A stretch of DNA of 53,287 nucleotides from Chloroflexota bacterium. Lineage in GTDB: Bacteria > Chloroflexota > UBA11872. The notes beneath the pieces were generated by a model. That model ran no database searches and was not told where the DNA came from. It saw nothing but the letters and a program-made list of their open reading frames with translations. Positions within the stretch are counted from its first letter, which is position 1. The number at the start of each line of letters is the position of its first letter. The stretch covers positions 1 to 53,287 of the forward strand of contig JAPPLN010000108.1 in NCBI GenBank assembly GCA_028874175.1, in the 5' to 3' direction. Shown in pieces: positions 1 through 7,717 of this stretch. The position numbers and the translations under genes are program-made.

Positions 1-392
1 GGGGGCGGGGGCTTGGGGTTTGGCGGTTGTTGCCGGTACCCGGCCCCCCCACCCGGGACCCCCCCTTAGGGGGGTGCTCCGGGCTGGCGGGCAAAAGATT
101 GGGCGGATTTTGGGGGTGGGCCTTTGCTGGTTGACGGGCGTGGAGGGGTGGGGGTTGAAGGGTCATGGCAGATATTGTACACTGATAGAGTAAAGAGGGC
201 AAGAGGCGGTGGGGGGCGCCGACGTTGTTGGAGGCCGAGGGACAGCGAGTTGGGGCGGGTCCGACCGACGGGGGCGCGGGGTGGGCCGGGATCGACCATA
301 GCGGCGGGTCCCGGCTGAATGCGCCGGGATGGCGGGCTACGGACGGGACGAAGGGCGAGGAGAGCGACGTGAGATGGGGAGGACGAGGGGGG
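1..392. other. G-rich non-coding stretch at window start
   Basis: I see no convincing gene here. The top strand is strongly G-rich, and the short open frames are low-complexity Pro/Arg or Gly strings. A G:C hairpin lies at 58-75, where a run of C is followed by TTA and a run of G; it could end a gene lying left of the window. A sigma70-like promoter reading leftwards is listed separately. The remainder up to the enolase stop has no recognisable signal. Confidence 0.5.
174..202 (-). promoter_or_regulatory. possible sigma70 promoter reading left
   Basis: On the minus strand a TTGCCC (-35, forward 197-202) is followed after exactly 17 bases by TACAAT (-10, forward 174-179). Transcription would run towards base 1, but no coding start with a ribosome site follows inside the window. 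The match may be chance in an otherwise G-rich stretch. Confidence 0.25.
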
Positions 393-1490
393 TCAAGGGA
401 CGGCGTAGGTGGACAGGGCGATGGGGTCGAGTTCGAGGCCGAGGCCGGGTTTGCTGGGGTCGGGGGTCCAGGTGGGACCGGCGGGTTCGGGGAATTCGGT
501 GAAGAGGATGCGGTCGGCGGCTTCGACGGTGCCGAGGCATTCGACGACCTGCATGTTGGGGGTGGCCAGGGCGAGATGGAGATGGACGAGTTGGTAGGCA
601 TGTGAAGCGACGGGGATATTGAAGGCGTCGGCCACGTGGGCGACTTTGAGCCACTCGGTGACGCCGCCGACGCGGCCAACATCAGGCTGGGCGATGTCGG
701 CGGCACCGCGAGTAAGCAGGTCCTTGAATCCGTACTTGGTGTATTCGTGCTCGCCGGTGGCGATGGGGACGGTGAGGGCGGCGGCGATGCGGGCGAGGCC
801 GTCGATGTCGTCAGCGAGGACGGGCTCCTCGTACCAGCCGATGTTGTATTCCTCGAAGCGGCGGCCGAGACCGATGGCCTGCTTGGCGGTGTAGCCGTTG
901 TTGGCGTCGATGTAGAGCTCGACGTCGTCGCCGAGCTCGCGACGAACGGCGGCGACGCGGCGGAGGTCGGCTTCGGGCTGGGTTCCGAAGTTCATGCCGA
1001 CTTTCATCTTGACGCGGGTCATGCCGCGCTGGACGTAGGAGAGTTGCTCGGTGATGAGTTCGCTGTCGGTGTAGGAGGTCCAGCCGCCGCTGCCGTAGAT
1101 GGGAGTTGAGTCGCGACAGGGACCGAGGAGCTTGTAGAGGGGAAGTCCCAGGGCCTTGGCCTTGAGGTCCCAGAGGGCGATGTCGACGGCGGAGATGGCC
1201 TGGAAGGCGAGGCCCTTACGGCCGAAGCCGCGGACGCGCCAGAACATGTCCTGCCAGAGGCCCTCGATGTCGAAGGGATCGGCGCCGAGGAGGATGTCCT
1301 TGAGGTCGTGCTCGATGACGGCGCGGACGCCATGGGAGGGGGCGGACATACCGAGGCCTTCGATGCCTTCGTCCGAGCGAAGCTGTACGAAGCAGTAGCC
1401 GCCGGCGGTCATTTGGAGAGCGGTGGCGTCGGAAATAGGCGGGTCGCGCGGAACGACAAGGAGGGTCGTGCGAACTCGGTCGATTTTCAC
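393..1490 (-). CDS. mandelate racemase/muconate lactonizing enzyme family protein (enolase superfamily)
   Basis: Mg2+-dependent enolase-superfamily enzyme of the mandelate racemase subgroup, which abstracts a proton alpha to a carboxylate; a sugar-acid dehydratase or racemase is likely, substrate unknown. With the GTG start at 1490 the protein has 365 residues. It shows a KMK pair (K161/K163), metal ligands D195, E221 and E247, the D270/H297 dyad and E317. These match the numbering I remember for mandelate racemase, apart from a small shift at the Lys pair. The GTG is preferred over an ATG 27 codons upstream because AGGA lies 8 bases before it and the family sequence begins there. It stands alone on its strand and diverges from the FAD gene to the right. 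The capping domain and TIM barrel both look complete. Confidence 0.88.
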   Translation of the reverse strand: MKIDRVRTTLLVVPRDPPISDATALQMTAGGYCFVQLRSDEGIEGLGMSAPSHGVRAVIEHDLKDILLGADPFDIEGLWQDMFWRVRGFGRKGLAFQAISAVDIALWDLKAKALGLPLYKLLGPCRDSTPIYGSGGWTSYTDSELITEQLSYVQRGMTRVKMKVGMNFGTQPEADLRRVAAVRRELGDDVELYIDANNGYTAKQAIGLGRRFEEYNIGWYEEPVLADDIDGLARIAAALTVPIATGEHEYTKYGFKDLLTRGAADIAQPDVGRVGGVTEWLKVAHVADAFNIPVASHAYQLVHLHLALATPNMQVVECLGTVEAADRILFTEFPEPAGPTWTPDPSKPGLGLELDPIALSTYAVP

Positions 1491-1672
1491 GTTGTCTGTC
1501 CTGTCATATCCAGAAGCGGGGCGCCGCGAAACACGCGCCTTCAGTTCGCTCCACCTTAACCGGTCAGCCACTCGCGCGGCATCACCGATCGCCCAGTCGA
1601 TACGTTTCGCGGCCGGGTGCGACGACGCGATATGGTCGGGGGTCGGTTGGTGGGGGACGGACGCCGAACGGG

Positions 1673-2527
1673 ATGGATGGCAAGACGGTTCTGGACGTGG
1701 CGAGCGTTGCCAAGATGCAGCGGGCGGTGAAGGCGGCGCGGGTGACTGGCTCGAGTCTGCGTGTGGTGGGGACGCAAAGCGTCGAGCGTTTTACGTCGCC
1801 AGCGGACGAGGGGACGGAACTGCTGTCGACGCGAGGGCTGGATTGGATTGAGGTGTCAAGTCGGGACTTCACAGTTCGAGTCGGGAGCGGGGTGATACCC
1901 GCAGACTTGGATGCGGCGCTGCGGCCGCTGGGGTTGGTGTGGCCGGTGCGGCGGCTGGAGGCGCCGGGGACCGTCGGCGGATTGATTGCCTCGGGCCGGG
2001 GCACCACCATCAAGCCGCTCGACGGGCCCGCCCGGCGCTGGGTGCTGGGCACGCGGCTGGTTGATGGGACCGGCCAAGTGCTGACCGTGGGCGGGGCCAC
2101 CGTGAAGAACTCCGTAGGCTATGGCCTTACGCACGCGCTCTGGGGATCGCGGGGGCAGCTCGGCGCGATTGTCGAACTGACACTCCGAGTGCGACGGCGA
2201 CGCCCGACAGACGCCGAGACTGGTGCCTCGCTGCCGCGCCAGGCGCTGGATACCGCGGCGGCGCTGGTTCGCTGCGAGAACCTGGCGCCGGGCACGGCGC
2301 AGCGGGCGGTCGATGGCATGGCGGGGGGCATGCGGGCGATTTCGTCCACTGACGGTTTGCGGGCGGTTGGGTGCTACGCGGAGCGGGGGGCGGCTGAGGC
2401 CGATACGGCGGCCTTGCGCGCCCAGGGGATTGAGGCACGGGTGGATCCGGGAGAGGACGCCGGGAATGGTCCAGCGGCGATGGCGACGGCGCGAGCCGCG
2501 CTGAATCCGGATGGGGTGTTCGTTTAG
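1673..2527 (+). CDS. FAD-binding oxidoreductase, GlcE-like
   Basis: Resembles the FAD-binding (PCMH-type) subunit GlcE of glycolate oxidase, a soluble partner of GlcD/GlcF in oxidising 2-hydroxy acids. Over 284 residues it shows the typical FAD segment: GTVGGLIASG near residue 98, the RRWVLG stretch, LVDGTGQVLTVGG, then VKNSVGYGLTHALWGSRGQL. GlcD and GlcF partners are absent from the window, so it may act alone or with a distant partner. The ATG at 1673 is the first plausible start. It lies about 180 bases from the divergent enolase start, so the two could share a control region and both act on hydroxy acids; that link is inference. Confidence 0.75.
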   Translation: MDGKTVLDVASVAKMQRAVKAARVTGSSLRVVGTQSVERFTSPADEGTELLSTRGLDWIEVSSRDFTVRVGSGVIPADLDAALRPLGLVWPVRRLEAPGTVGGLIASGRGTTIKPLDGPARRWVLGTRLVDGTGQVLTVGGATVKNSVGYGLTHALWGSRGQLGAIVELTLRVRRRRPTDAETGASLPRQALDTAAALVRCENLAPGTAQRAVDGMAGGMRAISSTDGLRAVGCYAERGAAEADTAALRAQGIEARVDPGEDAGNGPAAMATARAALNPDGVFV

Positions 2528-2757
2528 GGGCGGGCCTGGGCTTGTTCGTGTGACTGTTTTATCGATTGTCGTAGGTTGAGGAGATCCGATGGAGGCAAGA
2601 GGTTGCCTCGTGGGGCGCGTCGCGCGGAAGACTGCCAAGATGGCGGGTGGGGTTCGTAGACTGACCGGCCTTCCTTAGGGATGCAGGGGGCAGGGGAAGC
2701 GGTGCAGGCGGGAATTTCGGCAGGAGTGGACGGGGAGATTCCTCGGAAGACCTTGGA

Positions 2758-4476
2758 ATGACAGCCGCGGACCTCGGAGTGACGGAGGCGTTGGAGGGAC
2801 GGCGTCGGGCGGCGGCGTTGCGGGAAGGAGAGCCGGCGGGGGCGACCGGGGAGTTACGCGCGGCAGCTGCGGCGCTGAGCGTCGAGACGCATCCGGTGGA
2901 GTTCGCGCTGGCGAACTACGACCTAGCCGGGCTGCTACTGGAAGGTGACGCTCCAACCGCGGTCCTTGAAGAAGCGGCTCAGGCGGCGGCGCGGGCGCTG
3001 CTGGTGTTCGATCCGCAGGAGCTTCCCGACCTGTTCGCCGGAGCCAGCGAACGACTCGGCCAGGCGCAGTGGCGGGCCGGGCGGCGGGATGACGCGCAGC
3101 GCACGTTCGCACAGACGGCGGGGGCTCTGGGAGGCGTACAGCGGCATGCGCTGCAGGCGCGGCTGCTGGCGAGCGCGGCGCGGCTGCTGGGTCGGACAGC
3201 CGGGGTCGGCGACGCCGTCAGTGCCGACGATGCAATCAGTGTCAGCCGTGCAATCAATGCTTTCGACGCGGCGATCAAGGCGGCGCGACGGACCGAGGCG
3301 ACGGCGTTGCTGGCGTCGTTGCTGAACGACTCGGGACGGCTGATTGCCTCCACCCAGGCGGCCGCCGGGGCTCCGCACGCAGACGCGGCCCTGGCGCGGT
3401 TTGACGAGGCGGCGGCGCTGGTTGACGACAGCGACCTGGGGGCGGCACTGCCGGTGCATGGGAACCGGGCGGCGGCGTATGGGTTGCGGGAGACGGGCGA
3501 GCGGGACGCAAATTTGCGCGAGGCGATCGCGAGCTACCAGCGGGCGGTGCATCTGCCAGGGCTGGAGGCCCATCCTTCCGACGCCGCCCGGCTGTACCGG
3601 GCGCTGGGTACGGCCTGGGCGCAGCGGCCGGGCGGAGACCGAGTTGAAAACCTTCGGCAGGCGGACGGGGCGTTGGCGTCGGCGATCGAACGTCTGCCGG
3701 ACGACGTCCACCGAGATGAGCGAGCGGCGATGTGGAGTGAGCGGGGACTGGCGCAGGCAGAACTGGCGCAGCGGGGCATTCCGGGGGCAGTGAGCGCGAC
3801 GGTGACCGCGTTTCGCGCGGGGCTGGAGACGGCGAGCGGGAGCGAGGCGACGGCGTTGGAGGCCCAACTGGCGAACAACCTGGGGTCGGCGATCATGACG
3901 GCAGCCAGCCAGGGCCAGGAGGCGTCGCTGGCGGACGCGGCGGCGGCGCTGGACCGAGCGGCGGAGTTGTGGACGTCGCTGGGTGAGCCGGAGGACGCGG
4001 GCGCAAGTTACCTGAACGCCGGGCTGGTATATATGACGTTGCACTCCGCGGAGCGCGACACGGCGCATCTGGACCGGGCGATCGAACGGCTGCACGGGGC
4101 CTGCGCAGCGCGTCCGCTGGGCACGCATCCTGAGCCGCACGCGGCGGCGCAGTTCAACCTGGGCATGGCCCTGGCGATTCGGGCCGGCGGGACGCGCGAG
4201 GAGGACCTAGCGGCAAGCGTTGAGGCGTTTCGCACCGCGCTGCAGGTTTGGACGTCCCCGAACGCTCCGCCGCAGGCGGCGGTGGCGCACGCGAACCTAG
4301 GGAGCACGTTATTGGGGATGGCCAGGCAGAACGAGCCAGATCTGCTGCGTGAAGCCGCGTATCACTACGAGCAGGCGCTGGTGGTGTACACACCGGCGAC
4401 GAATCCACAGCAACACCAAGTGATTTCAAACAATCTGGCGATGGTGCGGCGGAGGCAGGGGTCGGGGGAGAAGTAA
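2758..4476 (+). CDS. tetratricopeptide-like helical repeat protein
   Basis: A 572-residue, Ala/Arg-rich, almost entirely helical protein. Repeated helix pairs with a TPR-like pattern run through it: small residues at regular spacing, phrases such as [36 protein letters not shown] and [15 protein letters not shown], each followed by a helix with Asp/Glu-Ala-Val-X-Ala-Phe/Tyr. The last repeat (residues about 530-572) is the clearest: [11 protein letters not shown]...[13 protein letters not shown]. No signal peptide, membrane segment or enzymatic domain is visible, so it is probably a cytoplasmic scaffold for protein contacts. No CHAT protease or kinase domain is fused to it. It lies between the FAD gene and tRNA-Pro with no operon partner. 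Confidence 0.7.
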   Translation: MTAADLGVTEALEGRRRAAALREGEPAGATGELRAAAAALSVETHPVEFALANYDLAGLLLEGDAPTAVLEEAAQAAARALLVFDPQELPDLFAGASERLGQAQWRAGRRDDAQRTFAQTAGALGGVQRHALQARLLASAARLLGRTAGVGDAVSADDAISVSRAINAFDAAIKAARRTEATALLASLLNDSGRLIASTQAAAGAPHADAALARFDEAAALVDDSDLGAALPVHGNRAAAYGLRETGERDANLREAIASYQRAVHLPGLEAHPSDAARLYRALGTAWAQRPGGDRVENLRQADGALASAIERLPDDVHRDERAAMWSERGLAQAELAQRGIPGAVSATVTAFRAGLETASGSEATALEAQLANNLGSAIMTAASQGQEASLADAAAALDRAAELWTSLGEPEDAGASYLNAGLVYMTLHSAERDTAHLDRAIERLHGACAARPLGTHPEPHAAAQFNLGMALAIRAGGTREEDLAASVEAFRTALQVWTSPNAPPQAAVAHANLGSTLLGMARQNEPDLLREAAYHYEQALVVYTPATNPQQHQVISNNLAMVRRRQGSGEK

Positions 4477-4652
4477 AGGAAATGCAACTATTCGGGCTCG
4501 GGGCCAGCACCAGGGCCCAATGAGTTGTCGGGGCCGCTCTACGAACTTGGATTGTGCAAGACGGGGCGCATCGGGTACGAGGAAAGCCGACGAAGGTGAT
4601 GCGATTCCGCAGTGTGAGTAGGTGGGATGGTCGCCTATACTTTGGGCTTGCT

Positions 4653-4729
<77 letters not shown>

Positions 4730-5287
4730 CATCCAGCAGTTGTAAGCCGTTCCTGACCTTTAGCAGAGTTCCGGGTGTCGGCGAGGTGGGGGTGGCTTAG
4801 AGCGAAAGACCCTTCACGCCTGAATCATTCCCGGGTAGGCAGTGCCCTCGCGCACGGGGTGTGGGAGCAGGAAGCAGCCAGGGGTTGGCGAGTTACTGCT
4901 GACTTCGTGTGAGCGCTGAGGGTGGCTGAACGGCGGCGCGATCCTATGGCGGCACCGGAAGTAGCCCAAGGCTCCCGCGCGCAGAGGTGGCCGATGCGGA
5001 TCAGAAGGCTGAAACATCCATCCAAGGCAAGGCGGTCGTGAATCTGCGCCTCAGCGGAGTACCGCGACGCATTGCCCAAGGTCGTGGCCCCTCGATATAC
5101 ATGGACAGGGACTCCGACGCTTCGAAAGCAGCCTCGGCCACAATTCGCCGACGGCCGTGGACGCTTCCTAGTAGCGCCCTAGCCGGTGTAGCTTCAACCG
5201 AGGGAATCGATGACGCATGCTCCGAATCGCGAAACAGACGGCCGACAAGGCTCGTAGCGATGCCGGAGCCTCGCGCCTAGACCAAAC
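4730..5287. other. intergenic region before the B12 operon
   Basis: About 560 bases with no convincing gene. The open frames are short and lack family resemblance or ribosome sites. Nothing beyond the promoter and riboswitch that follow could be recognised. Confidence 0.5.
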
Positions 5288-5316
5288 TTGACACGCCTTG
5301 GCGGGAGGGCAACACT
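5288..5316 (+). promoter_or_regulatory. predicted sigma70 promoter of the btuC operon
   Basis: A perfect -35 TTGACA (5288-5293) is followed by a 17-base spacer and a weak -10 AACACT (5311-5316, 3 of 6 matches). Initiation near 5323 would begin just upstream of the riboswitch. An 8-bp inverted repeat (GGCGGGAG at 5300-5307, CTTCCGCC at 5315-5322, one G:T pair) overlaps the spacer and -10, and could be an operator or chance. Confidence 0.5.
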
Positions 5317-5346
5317 TCCGCCCGATTGATCACAGTTACGCATCGT

Positions 5347-5510
5347 TCGTTCAGGTGCCCGTCCCAGGGAGAATAGGGAAGGCGGTGAGAATCCGCCACG
5401 GTAGCGCCACTGTAAGCGGGATTTCGGAGCCGGGGTCCACTGTCGAGGGATCGATGGGAAGGGACCGGCGACAGACCTAAGCCCGTAAGCCAGGAGACCT
5501 GCCTGAACGA
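5347..5510 (+). ncRNA. cobalamin (AdoCbl-class) riboswitch
   Basis: The closing stem is TCGTTCAGG (5347-5355) with CCTGAACGA (5502-5510). Inside are the expected conserved blocks in order: GGTGCC, GGGAA (5376-5380), GGTGAGAATCC, GCGCCACTGTAA near 5404-5415, and the B12 box AGCCAGGAGACCTGCC ending near 5504. A long variable P6-type arm lies between about 5425 and 5475. It sits in the leader of btuC and should lower expression of the import and salvage operon when cobalamin binds. A short inverted repeat follows at about 5520-5538 (CTCTC...GAGAG), a candidate expression platform; no U-tract is visible, so control of translation is more likely than termination. Confidence 0.95.
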
Positions 5511-5616
5511 GAGGTGACCGCTCTCCGCTTTAAGAGAGGGTTCCTCGGGCGTCAGGTCATAGGACCTGGCAACTCGAAGGCCTTGGCTTTCAGCGGAGAT
5601 TCGCTGGAGGCAGGAC

Positions 5617-6696
5617 TTGCGAGAGGCCGCTCGAACGACGTCGATGCGTCAATTCCGCCAGGCCGGGATTTCCGTTCGCCTTGCTGTTGGCGGCGTGTTG
5701 CTCGGCGGGCTGGTGCTGCTGACGTCGCTGATCTCGCTGAGCCTTGGGCCGGTGGAGATCGCGACGGGGCACGTGGCGGCGGTCGTGCTGTCGTTCGTCG
5801 GCATGGACGTTGCCGAGGTCGGCCGTACCGAACACCTGGTGATCGAGCAGATTCGGCTGCCGCGGATCCTGGTGGGCGCCTTTGTCGGAATGGCACTGGC
5901 GGTGGCCGGGGCGACGATGCAGGGGCTGTTCCGCAACCCGATGGCCGATCCCGGGATCATCGGGGTCTCGGCGGGCGGGGCGCTGGGCGCGGTCATTGCA
6001 ATTGCGACGGGGTTGACGGGCCTATTTTTTCTTGCGCTGCCGTCGTTTGCTTTCGTGGGCGCCGTGGCGGCGACGTTGCTGGTCTACGGCATTGCCGCTG
6101 TTGGCGGGCACTTCTCGATGGCGACGCTGTTGCTGGCGGGCGTGGCGGTGAACGCGTTCCTGGGGGCGGTGATCTCCGCGATCATCATCCTGCTGCCGGA
6201 CAACGAAGCGCTGCGCGAAGTCCTGTTCTGGCTGGCCGGCGGCCTGGATTCGAGGTCCTGGGAGCACGTGCACATCTCGGCGCCGCTGATTGTGGGCGCC
6301 GCGATCGTGATCCTGGTTCGCGCACGCGATCTGAACCTGTTGATGCTGGGCGACGACGAGGCGCGGGCGCTCGGCGTTCGCGTGGGCGTCACGCGCGTCG
6401 CGCTGCTCGCGGCCGCCGCCCTGGCGACGGGCGCAGCCGTAGCCGTGAGCGGAACGATCGCGTTCGTAGGGCTGGTCACGCCGCACATCCTGCGGCTGGT
6501 GCTGGGGCCGGATCACCGGGTGCTGATTCCGCTGAGCGCGCTGGCGGGAGCCGTGTTCGTGATCGTGGCCGACACGTTTGCGCGGACGATTATTCAACCG
6601 GCGGAGTTCCGGGTTGGCGTCCTTACGGCATTCGTGGGGGCGCCGTTTTTCGTTCTGTTGTTGATTCGGAATAAGCGTCAGGCCTACGCGCTGTGA
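5617..6696 (+). CDS. btuC: cobalamin ABC transporter permease (FecCD/BtuC family)
   Basis: Inner-membrane permease of a B12 or corrinoid importer, FecCD family, 359 residues, the usual length with about ten membrane helices. Family signatures are RLPRILVGAFVGMALAVAGATMQG near residue 80, then FRNPMADPGIIGVSAGGALGA, and the cytoplasmic loop LGDDEARALGVRVG near 245, which contacts the ATPase. The TTG at 5617 is chosen because GGAGG ends 6 bases upstream; an ATG at 5644 is the alternative. It is the first gene after the cobalamin riboswitch, which supports a corrinoid rather than siderophore substrate. Its stop overlaps the next gene start (GTGA). Confidence 0.92.
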   Translation: MREAARTTSMRQFRQAGISVRLAVGGVLLGGLVLLTSLISLSLGPVEIATGHVAAVVLSFVGMDVAEVGRTEHLVIEQIRLPRILVGAFVGMALAVAGATMQGLFRNPMADPGIIGVSAGGALGAVIAIATGLTGLFFLALPSFAFVGAVAATLLVYGIAAVGGHFSMATLLLAGVAVNAFLGAVISAIIILLPDNEALREVLFWLAGGLDSRSWEHVHISAPLIVGAAIVILVRARDLNLLMLGDDEARALGVRVGVTRVALLAAAALATGAAVAVSGTIAFVGLVTPHILRLVLGPDHRVLIPLSALAGAVFVIVADTFARTIIQPAEFRVGVLTAFVGAPFFVLLLIRNKRQAYAL

Positions 6697-7376
6697 GACA
6701 CACCTCAGTGCTTCGAGCAAACGCGGCACGGCTGGACGAGGGCTCACCAGGTACTTGCGGACCCCAGGCCTTCACTCACCAAGGGAGCGGCAATCTGCCC
6801 GGTTCCGGGCTGGAAATAAGTCCCGCTTACGAACGCCAGGCAGGTGAGCCCGAGGACTTGCGTGGCCTGGTGGTCATCAATACGGGACTGGGCAAAGGCA
6901 AGACGACGGCGGCGCTCGGGGTGATGCTTCGAGCCTGGGGCAGCAACCTGCGCAGCCGGATGTTCCAGTTCATCAAGAACACGAACGCCAGCTTTGGGGA
7001 ACACCGCGCGGCGCGAAGGCTGGAGATTCCAATTGAAGCCCGCGGCAACGGTTGCACTCGCCGATCGAAGGACCTCGATCAGGCTCGCGCGTTGGCCGTG
7101 AGCCAGTGGCAGCGCTGTAAGAACGCGCTGGAACACGGTGACGAAGACATCGTCGTTCTGGATGAGTTCACCTATCCGCTGCACTTCGGCTGGATATCAG
7201 TTGCGGACGTCACGACCGCACTGAAGCGTCGACGGCCGGGCATGCACGTGATCATCACCGGCCGATACGCGCCGCAAGACCTGATTGATTTCGCCGACGT
7301 TGTCACCGAGATGGAGGTGGTTAAACACCCATATCGGGACCAGGGCATTAAGGCCCAACCGGGAATCGAGCTGTAG
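6693..7376 (+). CDS. cobO: CobO-like corrinoid adenosyltransferase, copy 1 (divergent active site)
   Basis: Belongs to the CobO/BtuR ATP:cob(I)alamin adenosyltransferase family, which transfers adenosyl to the cobalt of corrinoids in the cytoplasm. It has the P-loop GLGKGKTTAALG (residues 65-76), FQFIK, VVLDEFTYPLHFGW and IITGRYAPQDLIDFAD. The segment that is GDGFTWLSKDMDR in copy 2 (9953-10528) is GNGCTRRSKDLDQ here, so the Phe and Trp that in Salmonella CobA displace the lower ligand are Cys121 and Arg123. Copy 1 may be inactive, prefer other corrinoids, or serve a regulatory role. The GTG start overlaps the btuC stop. The first 50 residues have no counterpart in copy 2, so a later non-ATG start cannot be excluded. 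227 versus 191 residues. Confidence 0.85.
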   Translation: MRHTSVLRANAARLDEGSPGTCGPQAFTHQGSGNLPGSGLEISPAYERQAGEPEDLRGLVVINTGLGKGKTTAALGVMLRAWGSNLRSRMFQFIKNTNASFGEHRAARRLEIPIEARGNGCTRRSKDLDQARALAVSQWQRCKNALEHGDEDIVVLDEFTYPLHFGWISVADVTTALKRRRPGMHVIITGRYAPQDLIDFADVVTEMEVVKHPYRDQGIKAQPGIEL

Positions 7377-7717
7377 TGAAGATTGCCAGTCAGGGAACGG
7401 GCGGGACCAGCCAGCTGGTCCCGCAGGGGACTACGAGCCTCTTCGAGCGTGGGGATCGACCGCGGCCTGGATGTACCGAAGCAGTTCGGGCCCCGAATCC
7501 GCGAGCGTCGGCCCTGCATTGGGACGCGGCATCTCTTCCGATCTTTCGACCAAACCCGCCACGTGCCCAGCGCGCGTCGACCTGCGGGCAATTGAAAGGC
7601 CTCACGGTGCGGTAACGCCAACTCTGAAGACAGTCGTTGTGAGTCAACCACTCGCTTTTGCGACCTCCGGGCCGATGCGCGTCGTCGCGCGGCCCACGGA
7701 AAGGATTTCTGGTTTCA
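7377..7717. other. intergenic gap inside the btu/cob operon
   Basis: 341 bases between cobO copy 1 and btuF. The only clear signal is the perfect hairpin at 7401-7424. I looked for a second cobalamin riboswitch and found no B12 box. The short open frames have no ribosome sites or family resemblance. Confidence 0.5.
7401..7424 (+). terminator. perfect 10-bp hairpin after cobO copy 1
   Basis: GCGGGACCAG (7401-7410), loop CCAG, then CTGGTCCCGC (7415-7424), 24 bases after the cobO copy 1 stop. There is no U-tract, so it may be a partial terminator or an mRNA-stability element separating btuC-cobO from btuF and the genes after it. Confidence 0.5.

Noticed and set aside
5514..6674. 386-codon plus-strand frame overlapping btuC
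   Set aside because: Frame-shifted shadow of btuC, Arg/Gly-rich and without any family motif.
7377..7717. Second cobalamin riboswitch before btuF
   Set aside because: No B12 box or GGTG/GCCACTG pair was found; only a simple hairpin is present.
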